Shown here piece after piece: positions 1 to 7,795 of a stretch of 29,007 nucleotides of DNA. The DNA is from an uncultured Alistipes sp. Lineage in GTDB: Bacteria; Bacteroidota; Bacteroidia; Bacteroidales; UBA932. Numbering within the stretch: the first letter of the stretch is position 1; every line of letters begins with the position of its first letter. Position numbers and translations under genes: made by a program. The notes below the pieces were generated by a model. That model did no database searches. It saw nothing but the letters and a program-made list of their open reading frames with translations, and was not told the origin of the DNA. Location of the stretch: the NCBI GenBank assembly GCA_900550465.1, contig URSC01000025.1, positions 1-29,007 on the forward strand, written 5' to 3'.

Positions 1-1224
1 TACTCCAGATAAAATTCCAGTAAGTCCATAATAATATCCTAATAGTATCGAAAGTCCTATATTTAAGACAGCCTCTGCTATAGGTGCCCATACATCTTGA
101 TAAAGTCCATATGCTGATATGAAAATATCATTTGTGCGTGTCATTCGAATAAATGCTGTGAACAATATCAATATAAATGGAGCTTTAGGTAAAATATATT
201 CTTCGCCCACCCATAACGCAATAAATGAATCTCCCATAATATAGAATAGAAAGCAAAAAATTAGAGCTAACCATATCCTAATAGACGTGATTTCCCAAAA
301 GACTTTTTTTATCTGTTGTTTATTTCCTTCTGCAACCAAATTCCCAACCCCAGCTCCTATCCCATTTAATAATGATTCCATTAACATAATCACCGCCGTA
401 ACTATAATTAGGTAATTACCATAAATTGCAACCATGGTCAGAGATGCAAATCCATATATTACTAGCGGTGTTGTTTGAGTCAGTACAAATCCACTAATTT
501 TATGAAAGAAAACCTGTCTTGTTTTCCCTATAACATTTGGATAAACTTTTCTTAATTGTCCACCTGATGCTATATCCGTTTTTAGCCATGGATATTCATG
601 TTTTACGCATTTTGACAATGCGTATGCAGTAAACAATGCTGCTACTGCCTCCAAAACCATCCACCAGACATATCCATTGGAGAAATACCTTACTACTAAA
701 ATCTGAAATATTATTTTTATAATTTTGATACTTTGAGCAATATAAGTTATTTTATATTGTTTTTGATCAGCAGATAGAATTATTAATTTATAATTTACAA
801 AATATCCCAACATAGCTCCCAACAGCAATACACAGAAAGTTCCATACGCGTACCACAAAGGAACGTCCGCCTTTGCAAAAATAAGGGGAAAGAAAGCCAT
901 CATTATTACTGCTCCAACGATAACAACAATAGCTATTCTTTTGTAGAGCCATCCTTGAATAGAAATTATTTCACAGACAGATTTGCGATTATTATTGTAT
1001 AACGGTTTGTACAAATTATACGCAACAGCCGTACCTATACCCAGTTCAGCTATATTCAAAAAGCCTAGCAAATTCTGAGCTGTAGTATTTAAACCAAGAA
1101 TTTCACCACCAAGGTAATCTAGGAATATTTTTCTGGAAAAAAATTGAAGAATTAGGTTTACAATATAAAATATTGTTGCAACTTTTATATTTTTTATTGA
1201 TCTTCTAGTACGAGAATCCGACAT
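1..1224 (-). CDS. Wzx-type polysaccharide flippase (MATE-like), partial
   Basis: The frame starts at ATG 1224 and stays open to the left edge, giving 408 residues with no stop, so the C-terminus is missing. The translation begins MSDSRTRRSIKNIKVATIFY and is a chain of long hydrophobic segments separated by short basic loops, as in polysaccharide export flippases (Wzx, MOP superfamily), usually about 450-500 residues. Near the N-terminus it carries FLDYLGGEILGLNTTAQNLL followed by LGIGTAVAYNLYKPL, the 'G.e..Gl......l..l...elGig.a..y.lY.p' pattern I know from Wzx proteins of this group. It should flip undecaprenyl-linked repeat units across the inner membrane. It follows rfbC and rfbD on the same strand (69-base gap), consistent with one capsule or O-antigen operon. 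Its base composition is visibly much more AT-rich than the rest of the window, as is common for exchanged polysaccharide genes. The exact sugar unit cannot be told. Confidence 0.85.
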   Translation of the reverse strand, partial: MSDSRTRRSIKNIKVATIFYIVNLILQFFSRKIFLDYLGGEILGLNTTAQNLLGFLNIAELGIGTAVAYNLYKPLYNNNRKSVCEIISIQGWLYKRIAIVVIVGAVIMMAFFPLIFAKADVPLWYAYGTFCVLLLGAMLGYFVNYKLIILSADQKQYKITYIAQSIKIIKIIFQILVVRYFSNGYVWWMVLEAVAALFTAYALSKCVKHEYPWLKTDIASGGQLRKVYPNVIGKTRQVFFHKISGFVLTQTTPLVIYGFASLTMVAIYGNYLIIVTAVIMLMESLLNGIGAGVGNLVAEGNKQQIKKVFWEITSIRIWLALIFCFLFYIMGDSFIALWVGEEYILPKAPFILILFTAFIRMTRTNDIFISAYGLYQDVWAPIAEAVLNIGLSILLGYYYGLTGILSGV

Positions 1225-1293
1225 TAGCCTTTTCTATCGCATTATTAATAATCAATTTATACCTGATACTTACAGCATTACAATTTCAATGTG

Positions 1294-2151
1294 TTAATAC
1301 AACATTAATATCTTTAAAGTATGTCTCAAAGAATATTCCCAATATAAAATATCGAAACCAAATGCATCTTTTACCTTTGCTTTGTCCAGAACTGAAAAAT
1401 GCGGTCGTTTGACCTTGGACGGGAACTCATCGCTGTGGCATGGACGGATGTCGCAGGTATTGCCGCAAAGGTCGCAAATCTCGACCGCGAAGTCATACCA
1501 CGAGCATACTCCTTCGTTCGAAAAGTGATAGATGCCCTGACGGTCCAGCATCCTGTCGGTGATGACCTTGTATATCAATGCTGCGAGGTCGGCGGCACAG
1601 GTCGGTGTCCCCACCTGGTCAAACACGACGCTGAGGCTGTCCTTCTCGGCGGTCAGCTTCATCATCGTCTTCACGAAGTTCTTGCCGTAAGGGGAATAGA
1701 GCCAGGCCGTGCGGAATATCAGGTACCGGCAGCCGGATTCGATAACGGCACGCTCGCCGGCAAGCTTCGTGCGGCCATAGGCTCCGGTGGGAGAGGTCGG
1801 GTCGTCCTCCTTGTAGGGAATGCTGCTGCGGCCGTCAAACACGTAATCCGTGGATATGTGGATCAGGGTCGCACCGTATTTTGCTGCGGCCGATGCGAGG
1901 ATTGCCACTGCCTTGTGGTTGATGAGGTCGGCGGTCTGCTCGTCGTCCTCAGCCTCGTCGACATTGGTGTATGCGGCGCAGTTGACGATTACGTCCACGT
2001 GCTCTGAAGAGACGGTTCTGTCAACTGCATCGGCATCCGTGATATCCAGTTCGGCGACATCAGTAAATATGTACCTGTCGGTGCTGGCGGCGGACACATT
2101 GCGCATCTCCATACCCAGCTGCCCGTTGGCGCCGGTTACCAGTATGTTCAT
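1294..2151 (-). CDS. rfbD: dTDP-4-dehydrorhamnose reductase
   Basis: Catalyses the last step of dTDP-L-rhamnose synthesis, the NAD(P)H-dependent reduction of dTDP-4-dehydro-L-rhamnose in the cytoplasm. The 285-residue protein opens with the Rossmann motif MNILVTGANGQLG, has the 'ISTDYVFDG' segment near residue 100, and the catalytic YxxxK in AYGRTKLAGE near residue 128, all typical of RfbD/RmlD of the short-chain dehydrogenase family; the length is normal. It lies 20 bases downstream of rfbC and upstream of the flippase, so the three genes are probably cotranscribed. rfbA and rfbB, which are needed for the first two steps, are not in this window. Its composition is GC-richer than that of the flippase beside it. 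Confidence 0.95.
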   Translation of the reverse strand: MNILVTGANGQLGMEMRNVSAASTDRYIFTDVAELDITDADAVDRTVSSEHVDVIVNCAAYTNVDEAEDDEQTADLINHKAVAILASAAAKYGATLIHISTDYVFDGRSSIPYKEDDPTSPTGAYGRTKLAGERAVIESGCRYLIFRTAWLYSPYGKNFVKTMMKLTAEKDSLSVVFDQVGTPTCAADLAALIYKVITDRMLDRQGIYHFSNEGVCSWYDFAVEICDLCGNTCDIRPCHSDEFPSKVKRPHFSVLDKAKVKDAFGFDILYWEYSLRHTLKILMLY

Positions 2152-2171
2152 CGCTTGCTAATGGTTGATGG

Positions 2172-2744
2172 TTATTCGTAAAGGTTCACGTTATAATCAA
2201 AGACATCCTCTATGTCTTTCAGCAGGGGATGATGCCTGTCCTTCTCCGAAAGAAGCACCTTGTCGGCGGGAATCCTCCAGTCTATGCCGAGGGCAGGGTC
2301 GTTCCATGCGATAGCGCCCTCGCTATGGGGAGCGTAGAAGTTGTCGCACTTGTACTGGAACAGGGCGGTCCCGCTGAGCACGCAGAAGCCGTGGGCGAAT
2401 CCCCTCGGGATGAAGAACTGACGGTGGTTCTCGCCCGAGAGCTCCACAGCCACGTGCTGACCGTATGTGGAAGAACCCCTGCGGATGTCCACTGCAACGT
2501 CAAGGACTCGTCCCTGCACTACCCTTACGAGCTTGCTCTGGGCGAAGGGAGGTTTCTGGAAGTGCAGTCCCCGCAGCACTCCGTAGGACGAATACGACTC
2601 GTTGTCCTGGACAAAACGCACAGGACCTATTTTCTCGTCGAATTCCTTCTGATTGTAGGACTCGAAGAAGTATCCTCTCGGATCCTCGAATACGCGGGGC
2701 TCGATAATCCAGACCCCGTCTATTAATGTCCGTATTATGTTCAT
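2172..2744 (-). CDS. rfbC: dTDP-4-dehydrorhamnose 3,5-epimerase
   Basis: Epimerises dTDP-4-dehydro-6-deoxyglucose at C3 and C5, the third step of dTDP-L-rhamnose synthesis. The 190 residues match the RmlC cupin family throughout: VFEDPRGYFFESYNQKEF at the N-terminus, FVQDNESYSSYGVLRGLHFQ with the conserved catalytic His of the 'LRGLHxQ' motif, KLVRVVQGRVLDVAVDIRRGS, and FIPRGFAHGFCVLS. Length is normal for the family. The start at 2744 fits the usual N-terminus. It is the first gene of the rfbC-rfbD-flippase run on the minus strand. The 244 bases upstream (2745-2988) hold no gene or clear promoter that I can support. Confidence 0.95.
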   Translation of the reverse strand: MNIIRTLIDGVWIIEPRVFEDPRGYFFESYNQKEFDEKIGPVRFVQDNESYSSYGVLRGLHFQKPPFAQSKLVRVVQGRVLDVAVDIRRGSSTYGQHVAVELSGENHRQFFIPRGFAHGFCVLSGTALFQYKCDNFYAPHSEGAIAWNDPALGIDWRIPADKVLLSEKDRHHPLLKDIEDVFDYNVNLYE

Positions 2745-2988
2745 TATATAATTTCTGTAAAAGACTCTTTAAGTTTATTCTTTCACAGCCGCAAATCACA
2801 GTTCCTTAGAATGGAGCATTCTTCTCCTATGTTCGGTCTATTTTGTTATTTGGACTTTAACCTCCGGGTGTGCATTCGGGAAGTTGCCGCCAACTCATAC
2901 GTATTACTCATCTATTTATTGTATATGACAGATACGTAAAAGGTCATACCATCTATGTCGACAGCCTCATTGATCATCGCCAAATATT

Positions 2989-3165
2989 CTAATTTAAGAT
3001 TTCCCGAATTTTCGCAACGATGATTCCTTGTGATTCCAGATCCGATAAAGGACGTCCCTCACGGACACAATTTACCACAGCTGCCTTTCTATCCACAAAC
3101 TGCTGCAGGAATCTTTTGACATCCTGTTTGCTTCTTACCTGGTTGATTGTTAAATTTTTTCCCAT
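2989..3165 (-). CDS. Small hypothetical protein, 58 residues
   Basis: A short frame from ATG 3165 to TAG at 2989-2991, beginning MGKNLTINQVRSKQDVKRFL and ending IIVAKIREILN. It is charged, soluble and has no membrane segment or signal. A purine-rich AAAGGA lies about ten bases before the start, and a TATATTTG box further upstream could be its own promoter. The segment VVNCVREGRPLSDLESQGI resembles small conserved Bacteroidales proteins often found near toxin-antitoxin genes, but I cannot assign a function. It lies 72 bases downstream of the HicB-like gene on the same strand and might be its partner; it does not look like a HicA toxin. The reading frame, initiation signal and composition make it likely but not certain to be real. 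Confidence 0.5.
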   Translation of the reverse strand: MGKNLTINQVRSKQDVKRFLQQFVDRKAAVVNCVREGRPLSDLESQGIIVAKIREILN

Positions 3166-3187
3166 CTCACTTGTCCTTTTGTTTCTG

Positions 3188-3195
3188 CAAATATA
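3188..3195 (-). promoter_or_regulatory. Candidate -7 box for the 58-residue protein gene
   Basis: On the minus strand the bases read TATATTTG, matching the Bacteroidota -7 consensus TAnnTTTG, 22 bases upstream of the ATG at 3165. I see no TTTG at the expected distance for a -33 box, so this is a weak call. Confidence 0.3.
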
Positions 3196-3237
3196 GTAAA
3201 GATACTTGTAAAGTCTATGATATTTTATACTGGGTTT

Positions 3238-3594
3238 TCAGCTGAAAATTTCCTGCCCGCCTGGGGCTGCGGACATATCGACCAGCGGCAACTTGAGGAC
3301 GCGGCAGGGGCAGCCGGTCTGCATGAGGAAATCGCGGATGGTGCCGCGCATTATGTGTCGTTCGATAAGTCCCCAGTACACCTCGTCAGTCTTCCGTATC
3401 AGGTCCTGGTAGGTCTCGGCGTACACTGCCAGATCCAGCCAAGGGCAGTACGATACGTAAAGGTACGGATCTTTGTACTGGATGTAATCCATTTCAAAGT
3501 TCAGCACTACTCCGCTCCTAAAGTCCGGTATCCCTACTATGAACGGCTGCGTCAGTGTTTCTTCCGGACTGATGTCCTTTCTCTGTTTTTCCAT
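3238..3594 (-). CDS. HicB-like hypothetical protein
   Basis: 118 residues, with a very good ribosome-binding site (AAGGAGGG about six bases before ATG 3594). The middle, YLYVSYCPWLDLAVYAETYQ, followed by a helical stretch and a GTIRDFLMQTGC ending, resembles the HicB fold ('cP.ldl...g.t.eea......v......e.GTl...L...Gw') found in HicB antitoxins and in free-standing HicB-like proteins of Bacteroidota. There is no C-terminal DNA-binding domain that I recognise, and no HicA gene next to it. It is the third gene of a run beginning with the RelE-like pair (33 bases separate it from the toxin gene). Function inferred by resemblance only. Confidence 0.55.
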   Translation of the reverse strand: MEKQRKDISPEETLTQPFIVGIPDFRSGVVLNFEMDYIQYKDPYLYVSYCPWLDLAVYAETYQDLIRKTDEVYWGLIERHIMRGTIRDFLMQTGCPCRVLKLPLVDMSAAPGGQEIFS

Positions 3595-3626
3595 AATCTT
3601 CCCTCCTTTTTTAAATCTATGTTAAA

Positions 3627-3887
3627 CTAAACTTTGTTTCCTACAGCATTTTTCAGCCTTTCCGGCAAAGTCTCCGGATTACTGCGGGTATCGACCAAAT
3701 CGATTATTCTCACGGCTTCACCATCAGGACTGTTCTCAATAACATAGTAAAGTCTGTAACATTCGTGCGCCAATACGCTCCGTATCTCATGTTGCTCCAG
3801 TCCTTCGACTTCAATACGTTTGCCCAAGCGCGGATTAGATTCTCGTAAGCGACTGTATTCCTTTTCTTCCCAGATTACTTCAGCCAT
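3627..3887 (-). CDS. RelE/ParE-family toxin-like protein
   Basis: 86 residues. The core VLAHECYRLYYVIENSP followed by VRIIDLVDTRSNPETL is the beta-sheet core of type II RelE/ParE toxins: a basic/aromatic strand 'YRLYY.v', then 'vriidlvDtR..P'. RelE members act as ribosome-dependent mRNA interferases and ParE members as gyrase poisons; the sequence does not say which this is. Its start overlaps the end of the upstream partner gene by 13 bases, the usual coupling in antitoxin-toxin operons. No signal peptide or membrane segment. Length is normal for the family. It would be expected to be autorepressed with its partner. Confidence 0.7.
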   Translation of the reverse strand: MAEVIWEEKEYSRLRESNPRLGKRIEVEGLEQHEIRSVLAHECYRLYYVIENSPDGEAVRIIDLVDTRSNPETLPERLKNAVGNKV

Positions 3888-4231
3888 GCGAACACCCTCC
3901 TCAACTCTTTATCGGCTTCTTCCTCTGTGTATCCTTTCCTCTCACCGACTGCGGTTAGGGAGTGTTGAATCCTTTTGTGTACTGCATCAGGGGCGCTGTG
4001 AGAACGCATCCACTGTTCCATTCTGGGAATCAGTTCTGAGCGGGTGGCTGGACCTCCATTCCTATATATGCGGAGACATTCCTCCAACTCCATCTGTATA
4101 TCGGATTCCGTATTTCGTCTGATATTTTTCCTGCGGGTCATGCTTGCTGCCTTTGAGCGTTTATCTACTCCATAAACAACTTCCGGCTCCGCCAGCCTCC
4201 TGCTCTCATTTTTCTCTTCCTCGTATCCCAT
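3875..4231 (-). CDS. Putative antitoxin of the RelE/ParE-like toxin
   Basis: 118 residues, highly charged. It has a long basic N-terminal part (SKAASMTRRKNIRRNTESD), followed by two helical stretches and an acidic C-terminal segment, GYTEEEADKELRRVFAWLK. It overlaps the toxin gene by 13 bases and precedes it, as antitoxins normally do. No ribbon-helix-helix or Phd motif is recognisable, so the identity rests on position and composition. A good promoter lies directly upstream. The start at 4231 has a very close AAAGG; an internal ATG at the MTRRKN residues is an alternative that would still keep the likely toxin-binding C-terminus. Confidence 0.5.
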   Translation of the reverse strand: MGYEEEKNESRRLAEPEVVYGVDKRSKAASMTRRKNIRRNTESDIQMELEECLRIYRNGGPATRSELIPRMEQWMRSHSAPDAVHKRIQHSLTAVGERKGYTEEEADKELRRVFAWLK

Positions 4232-4253
4232 GACCTTTGAATTATAGTTTCCA

Positions 4254-4285
4254 CAAAGTTATGTATTTCTACCGAAAGTTCCAAA
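4254..4285 (-). promoter_or_regulatory. Promoter of the toxin-antitoxin operon
   Basis: On the minus strand TTTG (4282-4285), a 20-base spacer and TAACTTTG (4254-4261) match the Bacteroidota sigma-ABfr pattern TTTG-N19-21-TAnnTTTG. Transcription would start near 4247, about 16 bases before the ATG at 4231. This is one of the clearest promoters in the window. Confidence 0.65.
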
Positions 4286-4297
4286 TGAAGTGAAATA

Positions 4298-4696
4298 TTA
4301 CCACCGTCCGACTTCGCGGAGGATGCGGGTGGCGATGGAGGCGAGGCGCTTGAAGTGCTCGAGGGCCTTGGCGGGGGCGTTCATGGCGGTGACGCGGGTG
4401 CGGATGTCGCGGGCGAGGTCCTCGAGGGGTTTGGAGGCGGCCTCCAGGCGGTCGAGGAGGGTTTCGGAGGTGGCGTCGATGAGCTCGCGCTCGAGGTTGC
4501 GGAGGGTGAGGGCGGCGGCGTCCATGTCGCGGCGGTCTGCCTCGGGGAGGGAGGGATCGAGACGGAGGGTGTCGCACTCGGCCAGGGCCTCACGGACGTC
4601 AGCGAGAGTCTGAAGCAGGTCCGGCTGCTGAGCGGCCGTCCGGGACTTCTCCGACGATGTCGACGATATGGGGCTATATGTTCCGTCCTTCTCCAT
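4298..4696 (-). CDS. Hypothetical charged helical protein
   Basis: I chose ATG 4696 (MEKDGTYSPISSTSSEKSR) because it lies 13 bases after the stop of the lipoprotein gene; the longer frame from 4750 would overlap that gene by 41 bases. The 132-residue product has a short polar N-terminus and then about 100 residues of amphipathic helix rich in Leu, Ala, Arg, Asp and Glu (for example EADRRDMDAAALTLRNLERE), with heptad-like spacing that suggests a coiled coil or helical bundle. No signal peptide, membrane segment or family that I recognise. It is probably cotranscribed with the lipoprotein and may work with it; the two show a similar helical, Ala/Leu/Arg-rich make-up. GC content is visibly high. 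Confidence 0.6.
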   Translation of the reverse strand: MEKDGTYSPISSTSSEKSRTAAQQPDLLQTLADVREALAECDTLRLDPSLPEADRRDMDAAALTLRNLERELIDATSETLLDRLEAASKPLEDLARDIRTRVTAMNAPAKALEHFKRLASIATRILREVGRW

Positions 4697-4709
4697 TACA
4701 TATCTTAAT

Positions 4710-5645
4710 TTAATTTTCCAGCATCTCCGACACCTGAGCCGCCAGCACATTCAGCCTCAGCACCTCATCCCACAGTTCTTCGGGGACTTCCTTCTTTCCG
4801 GCGGCGAAATCAGCGGCCAGCTTGGCATGGGCATTCTTGAACGAGCGCAGGGCCGAGACGCAGCTGTTGCGTATGTCAGGCAGTTCATCGGCGCGGCGGA
4901 GCAGTTCCACGTACAGGCGGTCACTCTCAAAGGGTACGGGTTCTCCGCGGAGTTCCAGGGCTGTCAGATAGGCGGCGTAGTTGTCGCGAAGGCTTTCCCG
5001 CTCATGGCGGATCAGTTCGTTCATCTCATCGCTGCGGAGGATGGCCATCAGGGAGTCGCAGCTTGCGGTCACCAGGGTATCTCCCGCCACTACTATATTG
5101 CGTACCGCGCGGCCCTGTACGCCCTGCATCACTTCCTCAGCCACGTAGGCCAGCACCCGGCCGGCCATCCGCGCATATCCTATGGGTATATCCTCGTATC
5201 CTGTATCCAGTCTGTTGTATCTGTAGAGCACCGAATCTACGCGGGTTCCTATTCCCCGGATCTCGGTTCCTATCCCTTTCCATCTGGCTTCTGCGCTCAC
5301 GCTGTGCAGGGCGCGGACGTAACTGTTGAAGGCGTCCACATAGCCTGAGGCCTTGCGCACCAGGGATTCGTCGTCCATCGAGGTTTCTGCCAGGGCGGTC
5401 ACTTCCTCACACCTTGCTGTGCCGGAGGTGAGGGAGGCCGCATAGAACAGTCCGCGCTCCAGCCTCAGTTCCGACATCTCCCCGAACAGCACCGCCGGGG
5501 AGCGGGAGATAGTGTCGCTGCGGAAAGTGAGCTCGCCGACGGCCTCTATCTGAGCCTTGGACAGCGGAGAGCAACCGGCCGCGGCAAACACGGCCAACAA
5601 ACTTAATACAAGGAAGTTATATGTCGGGCAAAACCTCATTTCCAT
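4710..5645 (-). CDS. Hypothetical lipoprotein
   Basis: 311 residues. The N-terminus has a hydrophobic stretch ending in the lipobox FAAAGC, with the lipid-carrying Cys at residue 25, so the protein is exported and anchored in a membrane by its N-terminus. The remainder is almost all predicted helix (many Glu/Arg/Leu/Ala residues, e.g. LIRHERESLRDNYAAYLTAL), with no catalytic motif that I recognise. A start at Met3 is equally possible. It is followed 13 bases later by the small helical protein gene, so the two probably form an operon. A TATCTTTG box upstream may be its promoter. Function unknown. Confidence 0.75.
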   Translation of the reverse strand: MEMRFCPTYNFLVLSLLAVFAAAGCSPLSKAQIEAVGELTFRSDTISRSPAVLFGEMSELRLERGLFYAASLTSGTARCEEVTALAETSMDDESLVRKASGYVDAFNSYVRALHSVSAEARWKGIGTEIRGIGTRVDSVLYRYNRLDTGYEDIPIGYARMAGRVLAYVAEEVMQGVQGRAVRNIVVAGDTLVTASCDSLMAILRSDEMNELIRHERESLRDNYAAYLTALELRGEPVPFESDRLYVELLRRADELPDIRNSCVSALRSFKNAHAKLAADFAAGKKEVPEELWDEVLRLNVLAAQVSEMLEN

Positions 5646-5739
5646 TTACAGCTCCGCCTCCTGAGTCCCATCCGGTCACTCTTTCTGAGTCTCCATCATA
5701 GAACACAGCAGGCTGGACATATCCCGCGGAATCAGACCG

Positions 5740-5747
5740 CAAAGATA
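5740..5747 (-). promoter_or_regulatory. Candidate -7 box for the lipoprotein operon
   Basis: TATCTTTG on the minus strand, a full match to the Bacteroidota -7 consensus, lies between the end of the dehydratase gene (5758) and the lipoprotein start (5645). The leader would be close to 90 bases. No TTTG at the right distance upstream is visible. Confidence 0.4.
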
Positions 5748-5757
5748 CTCAAAATCG

Positions 5758-7701
5758 TCAAGAGTCGAGCCTCTCGTAACGAGAGTTGGCGCTCTTGTAC
5801 TCGGGAACGATGCTCTTCATCGACAGCACAGTATCGTCTTTCTTCATTCCCAGGGCAGCTACACGCAGGTTCTCCAGTTCCCTGTCGACTTCTGCCATAT
5901 CGTATTCGCGGACCTTGGCCCGGAAAATCTTCTTGTGGACAGTGGGCAGCGTATTCTCCTCGTCCTTGAGCAGTTCCTCGTATAGTTTCTCTCCGGGACG
6001 CAGTCCCACGTACTTTATCTCAATATCCTTGCCAAGCTGCAGGCCGGCGAGGGATATCATCTTCTTGGCCAGGTCGTCTATCTTCACGGGCTCGCCCATG
6101 TCGAAGACAAATATATCGTTGCCCTCTCCCATCGTCGCGGCCTCCAGCACGAGCGAGCAGGCCTCGGAGATGGTCATGAAGTAACGTATGATACGGGGGT
6201 CGGTGACGGTGACGGGACCGCCCTTGGCTATCTGCTCCTTGAAGAGCGGGATGACGGACCCGTTGGAGCCGAGCACGTTGCCGAAACGGGTGGTGACGAA
6301 CTTGGTCTTGCCGGGCATCCGTCCGGAGGATATCTCGTTGCCTACTGTCTGGACATATATCTCGGCTATGCGCTTGGACGCTCCCATGACGTTGGTCGGG
6401 TTGACGGCCTTGTCGGTGGATATCATCACGAACTTCTCCACATTATACCGGATGGAGGCGTCTACGACATTCTTGGTGCCGAAGACATTGGCCTGCACGG
6501 CCTCCACGGGATTGGACTCCATCAGGGGCACGTGCTTGTATGCTGCGGCGTGGAAGACCACGTTCGGGCGGTACTTGTCGAAGAGGGCATCTATGCGGTC
6601 CTTGTTGCGTACGTCGGCTATGACGAACTTCTTCTCCACCCTGGGTGCCTGGGAACGGAGCTCCAGCTGCATGTTGTGCATCGGCGTCTCGGCGAAGTCC
6701 ACCAGTATCAGCTTGCGGATAGGCATGTTGACCAGCTGGCGGCAGAGCTCCCCGCCTATCGAGCCGGCACCTCCCGTGACCACCACCACCTTGTCGGTGA
6801 GGAACTCGCGGATCTCGAGGATGCTTATTATGATCTCGTCGCGGCCCAGCAGGTCCTCTATCTTGATTTCCCTTATCTTGTTGCGGAAGATGCTCTCGTC
6901 GAAAGTAGCCAGTGAGGGACGGACCAGAATCTGGATGCGGCGCTCGGAGCAGAATTTGACCAGATTGTCCTGCTCGTTGCGGGCAGCCACATTGCTGGGA
7001 AAGACTATGGCCGAGATCATGCGGGATGTGACCAGACGGGCAAAGTCCCGCTTGTTGTCTATATGGTAAATCTTATAGCCGCACAGCAGCTTGCTCTTGT
7101 CGTGGGTATCGTGGGTAATGAATCCGGCACAGCGGTAGGACGAATGCAGGGTCTTCTCCAGGAAATTGAGGGTATAGACCGAGTCGTCGTCAGTTCCGAA
7201 AATAAGGGTGTTCTTGACATAATAGTCCGGCACGGACGTAAGGGACAGGGCACTGTAGATGTTTGTCAGCAGAATCCGCACCATTATCAGCAGGAAGAGG
7301 GTGAGAATCATGTCCAGAACAGCAAACATCAGGGCCCAGTTGCTGCGGATGAAAGACAGTCCGGCATACTTTATCAGAATATAAAGCGTACCCATGGCCA
7401 GCATCCCCTTGATGATGGATGCGAACGATATGCGCCACATCTCCCTCATGGTGGTGTGGCGCACTATCCCAGCGTAACTTTTTGTCAGCGAGAAGGATAT
7501 GAGTGATATAACAATCGAAATGCCGGCTCCGATAAGATAATACTCAGTGGAGACCGTCATAGTCGAGAAGTAGTCGAACACGCCCATAACCAGAAGCGTC
7601 GACACGACAGAAGTTACAGTGTCTATGAGCAGTACCCAAAAACGGTTGACGTAATGCTTAGCAAAATATGATATAAGTTTATCAATTCTCTCGTTCTTCA
7701 T
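5758..7701 (-). CDS. Membrane nucleotide-sugar 4,6-dehydratase (FlaA1/CapD/PglF type)
   Basis: 647 residues. Four membrane segments lie near residues 22-45, 54-72, 91-114 and 122-150. A CoA-binding-like Rossmann domain follows (LIFGTDDDSVYTLNFL), and then the catalytic SDR domain starting VVVVTGGAGSIGGELCRQL near residue 310. The active site reads STDKAVNPTNVMGASKR, where the usual Tyr of YxxxK is Met, exactly as in PglF, WbpM and FlaA1-type enzymes. These convert UDP-GlcNAc or a related sugar to the 4-keto-6-deoxy form, the first step to diacetamido- or deoxy-amino sugars of capsules, O-antigens and glycoproteins. It has its own promoter. It is separated from the rhamnose genes by the lipoprotein and toxin-antitoxin genes, so joint action in one polysaccharide is likely but not shown. 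The exact substrate is not decidable. Confidence 0.88.
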   Translation of the reverse strand: MKNERIDKLISYFAKHYVNRFWVLLIDTVTSVVSTLLVMGVFDYFSTMTVSTEYYLIGAGISIVISLISFSLTKSYAGIVRHTTMREMWRISFASIIKGMLAMGTLYILIKYAGLSFIRSNWALMFAVLDMILTLFLLIMVRILLTNIYSALSLTSVPDYYVKNTLIFGTDDDSVYTLNFLEKTLHSSYRCAGFITHDTHDKSKLLCGYKIYHIDNKRDFARLVTSRMISAIVFPSNVAARNEQDNLVKFCSERRIQILVRPSLATFDESIFRNKIREIKIEDLLGRDEIIISILEIREFLTDKVVVVTGGAGSIGGELCRQLVNMPIRKLILVDFAETPMHNMQLELRSQAPRVEKKFVIADVRNKDRIDALFDKYRPNVVFHAAAYKHVPLMESNPVEAVQANVFGTKNVVDASIRYNVEKFVMISTDKAVNPTNVMGASKRIAEIYVQTVGNEISSGRMPGKTKFVTTRFGNVLGSNGSVIPLFKEQIAKGGPVTVTDPRIIRYFMTISEACSLVLEAATMGEGNDIFVFDMGEPVKIDDLAKKMISLAGLQLGKDIEIKYVGLRPGEKLYEELLKDEENTLPTVHKKIFRAKVREYDMAEVDRELENLRVAALGMKKDDTVLSMKSIVPEYKSANSRYERLDS

Positions 7702-7739
7702 AATCGGATGGATCAGGACATGTCATACCTATTGACCCA

Positions 7740-7770
7740 CAAAAATAATACATTCTGTCTACCGAGCAAA
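7740..7770 (-). promoter_or_regulatory. Promoter of the membrane dehydratase gene
   Basis: On the minus strand TTTG (7767-7770), a 19-base spacer and TATTTTTG (7740-7747) fit the Bacteroidota promoter pattern. The start of transcription would be near 7733, about 32 bases before the ATG at 7701. It lies just downstream of the glnN stop codon, so the gene need not depend on readthrough from the glnN operon. Confidence 0.65.
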
Positions 7771-7795
7771 AAAATATGTTGCGCATTGGCAGCGG

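Noticed and set aside
2900..2988. Further small minus-strand frame (MINEAVDIDGMTFYVSVIYNK) downstream of the 58-residue protein
   Set aside because: Only 21 codons from its ATG, with no ribosome-binding site of note; it could be a frameshifted tail of the 58-residue protein, but nothing supports that.
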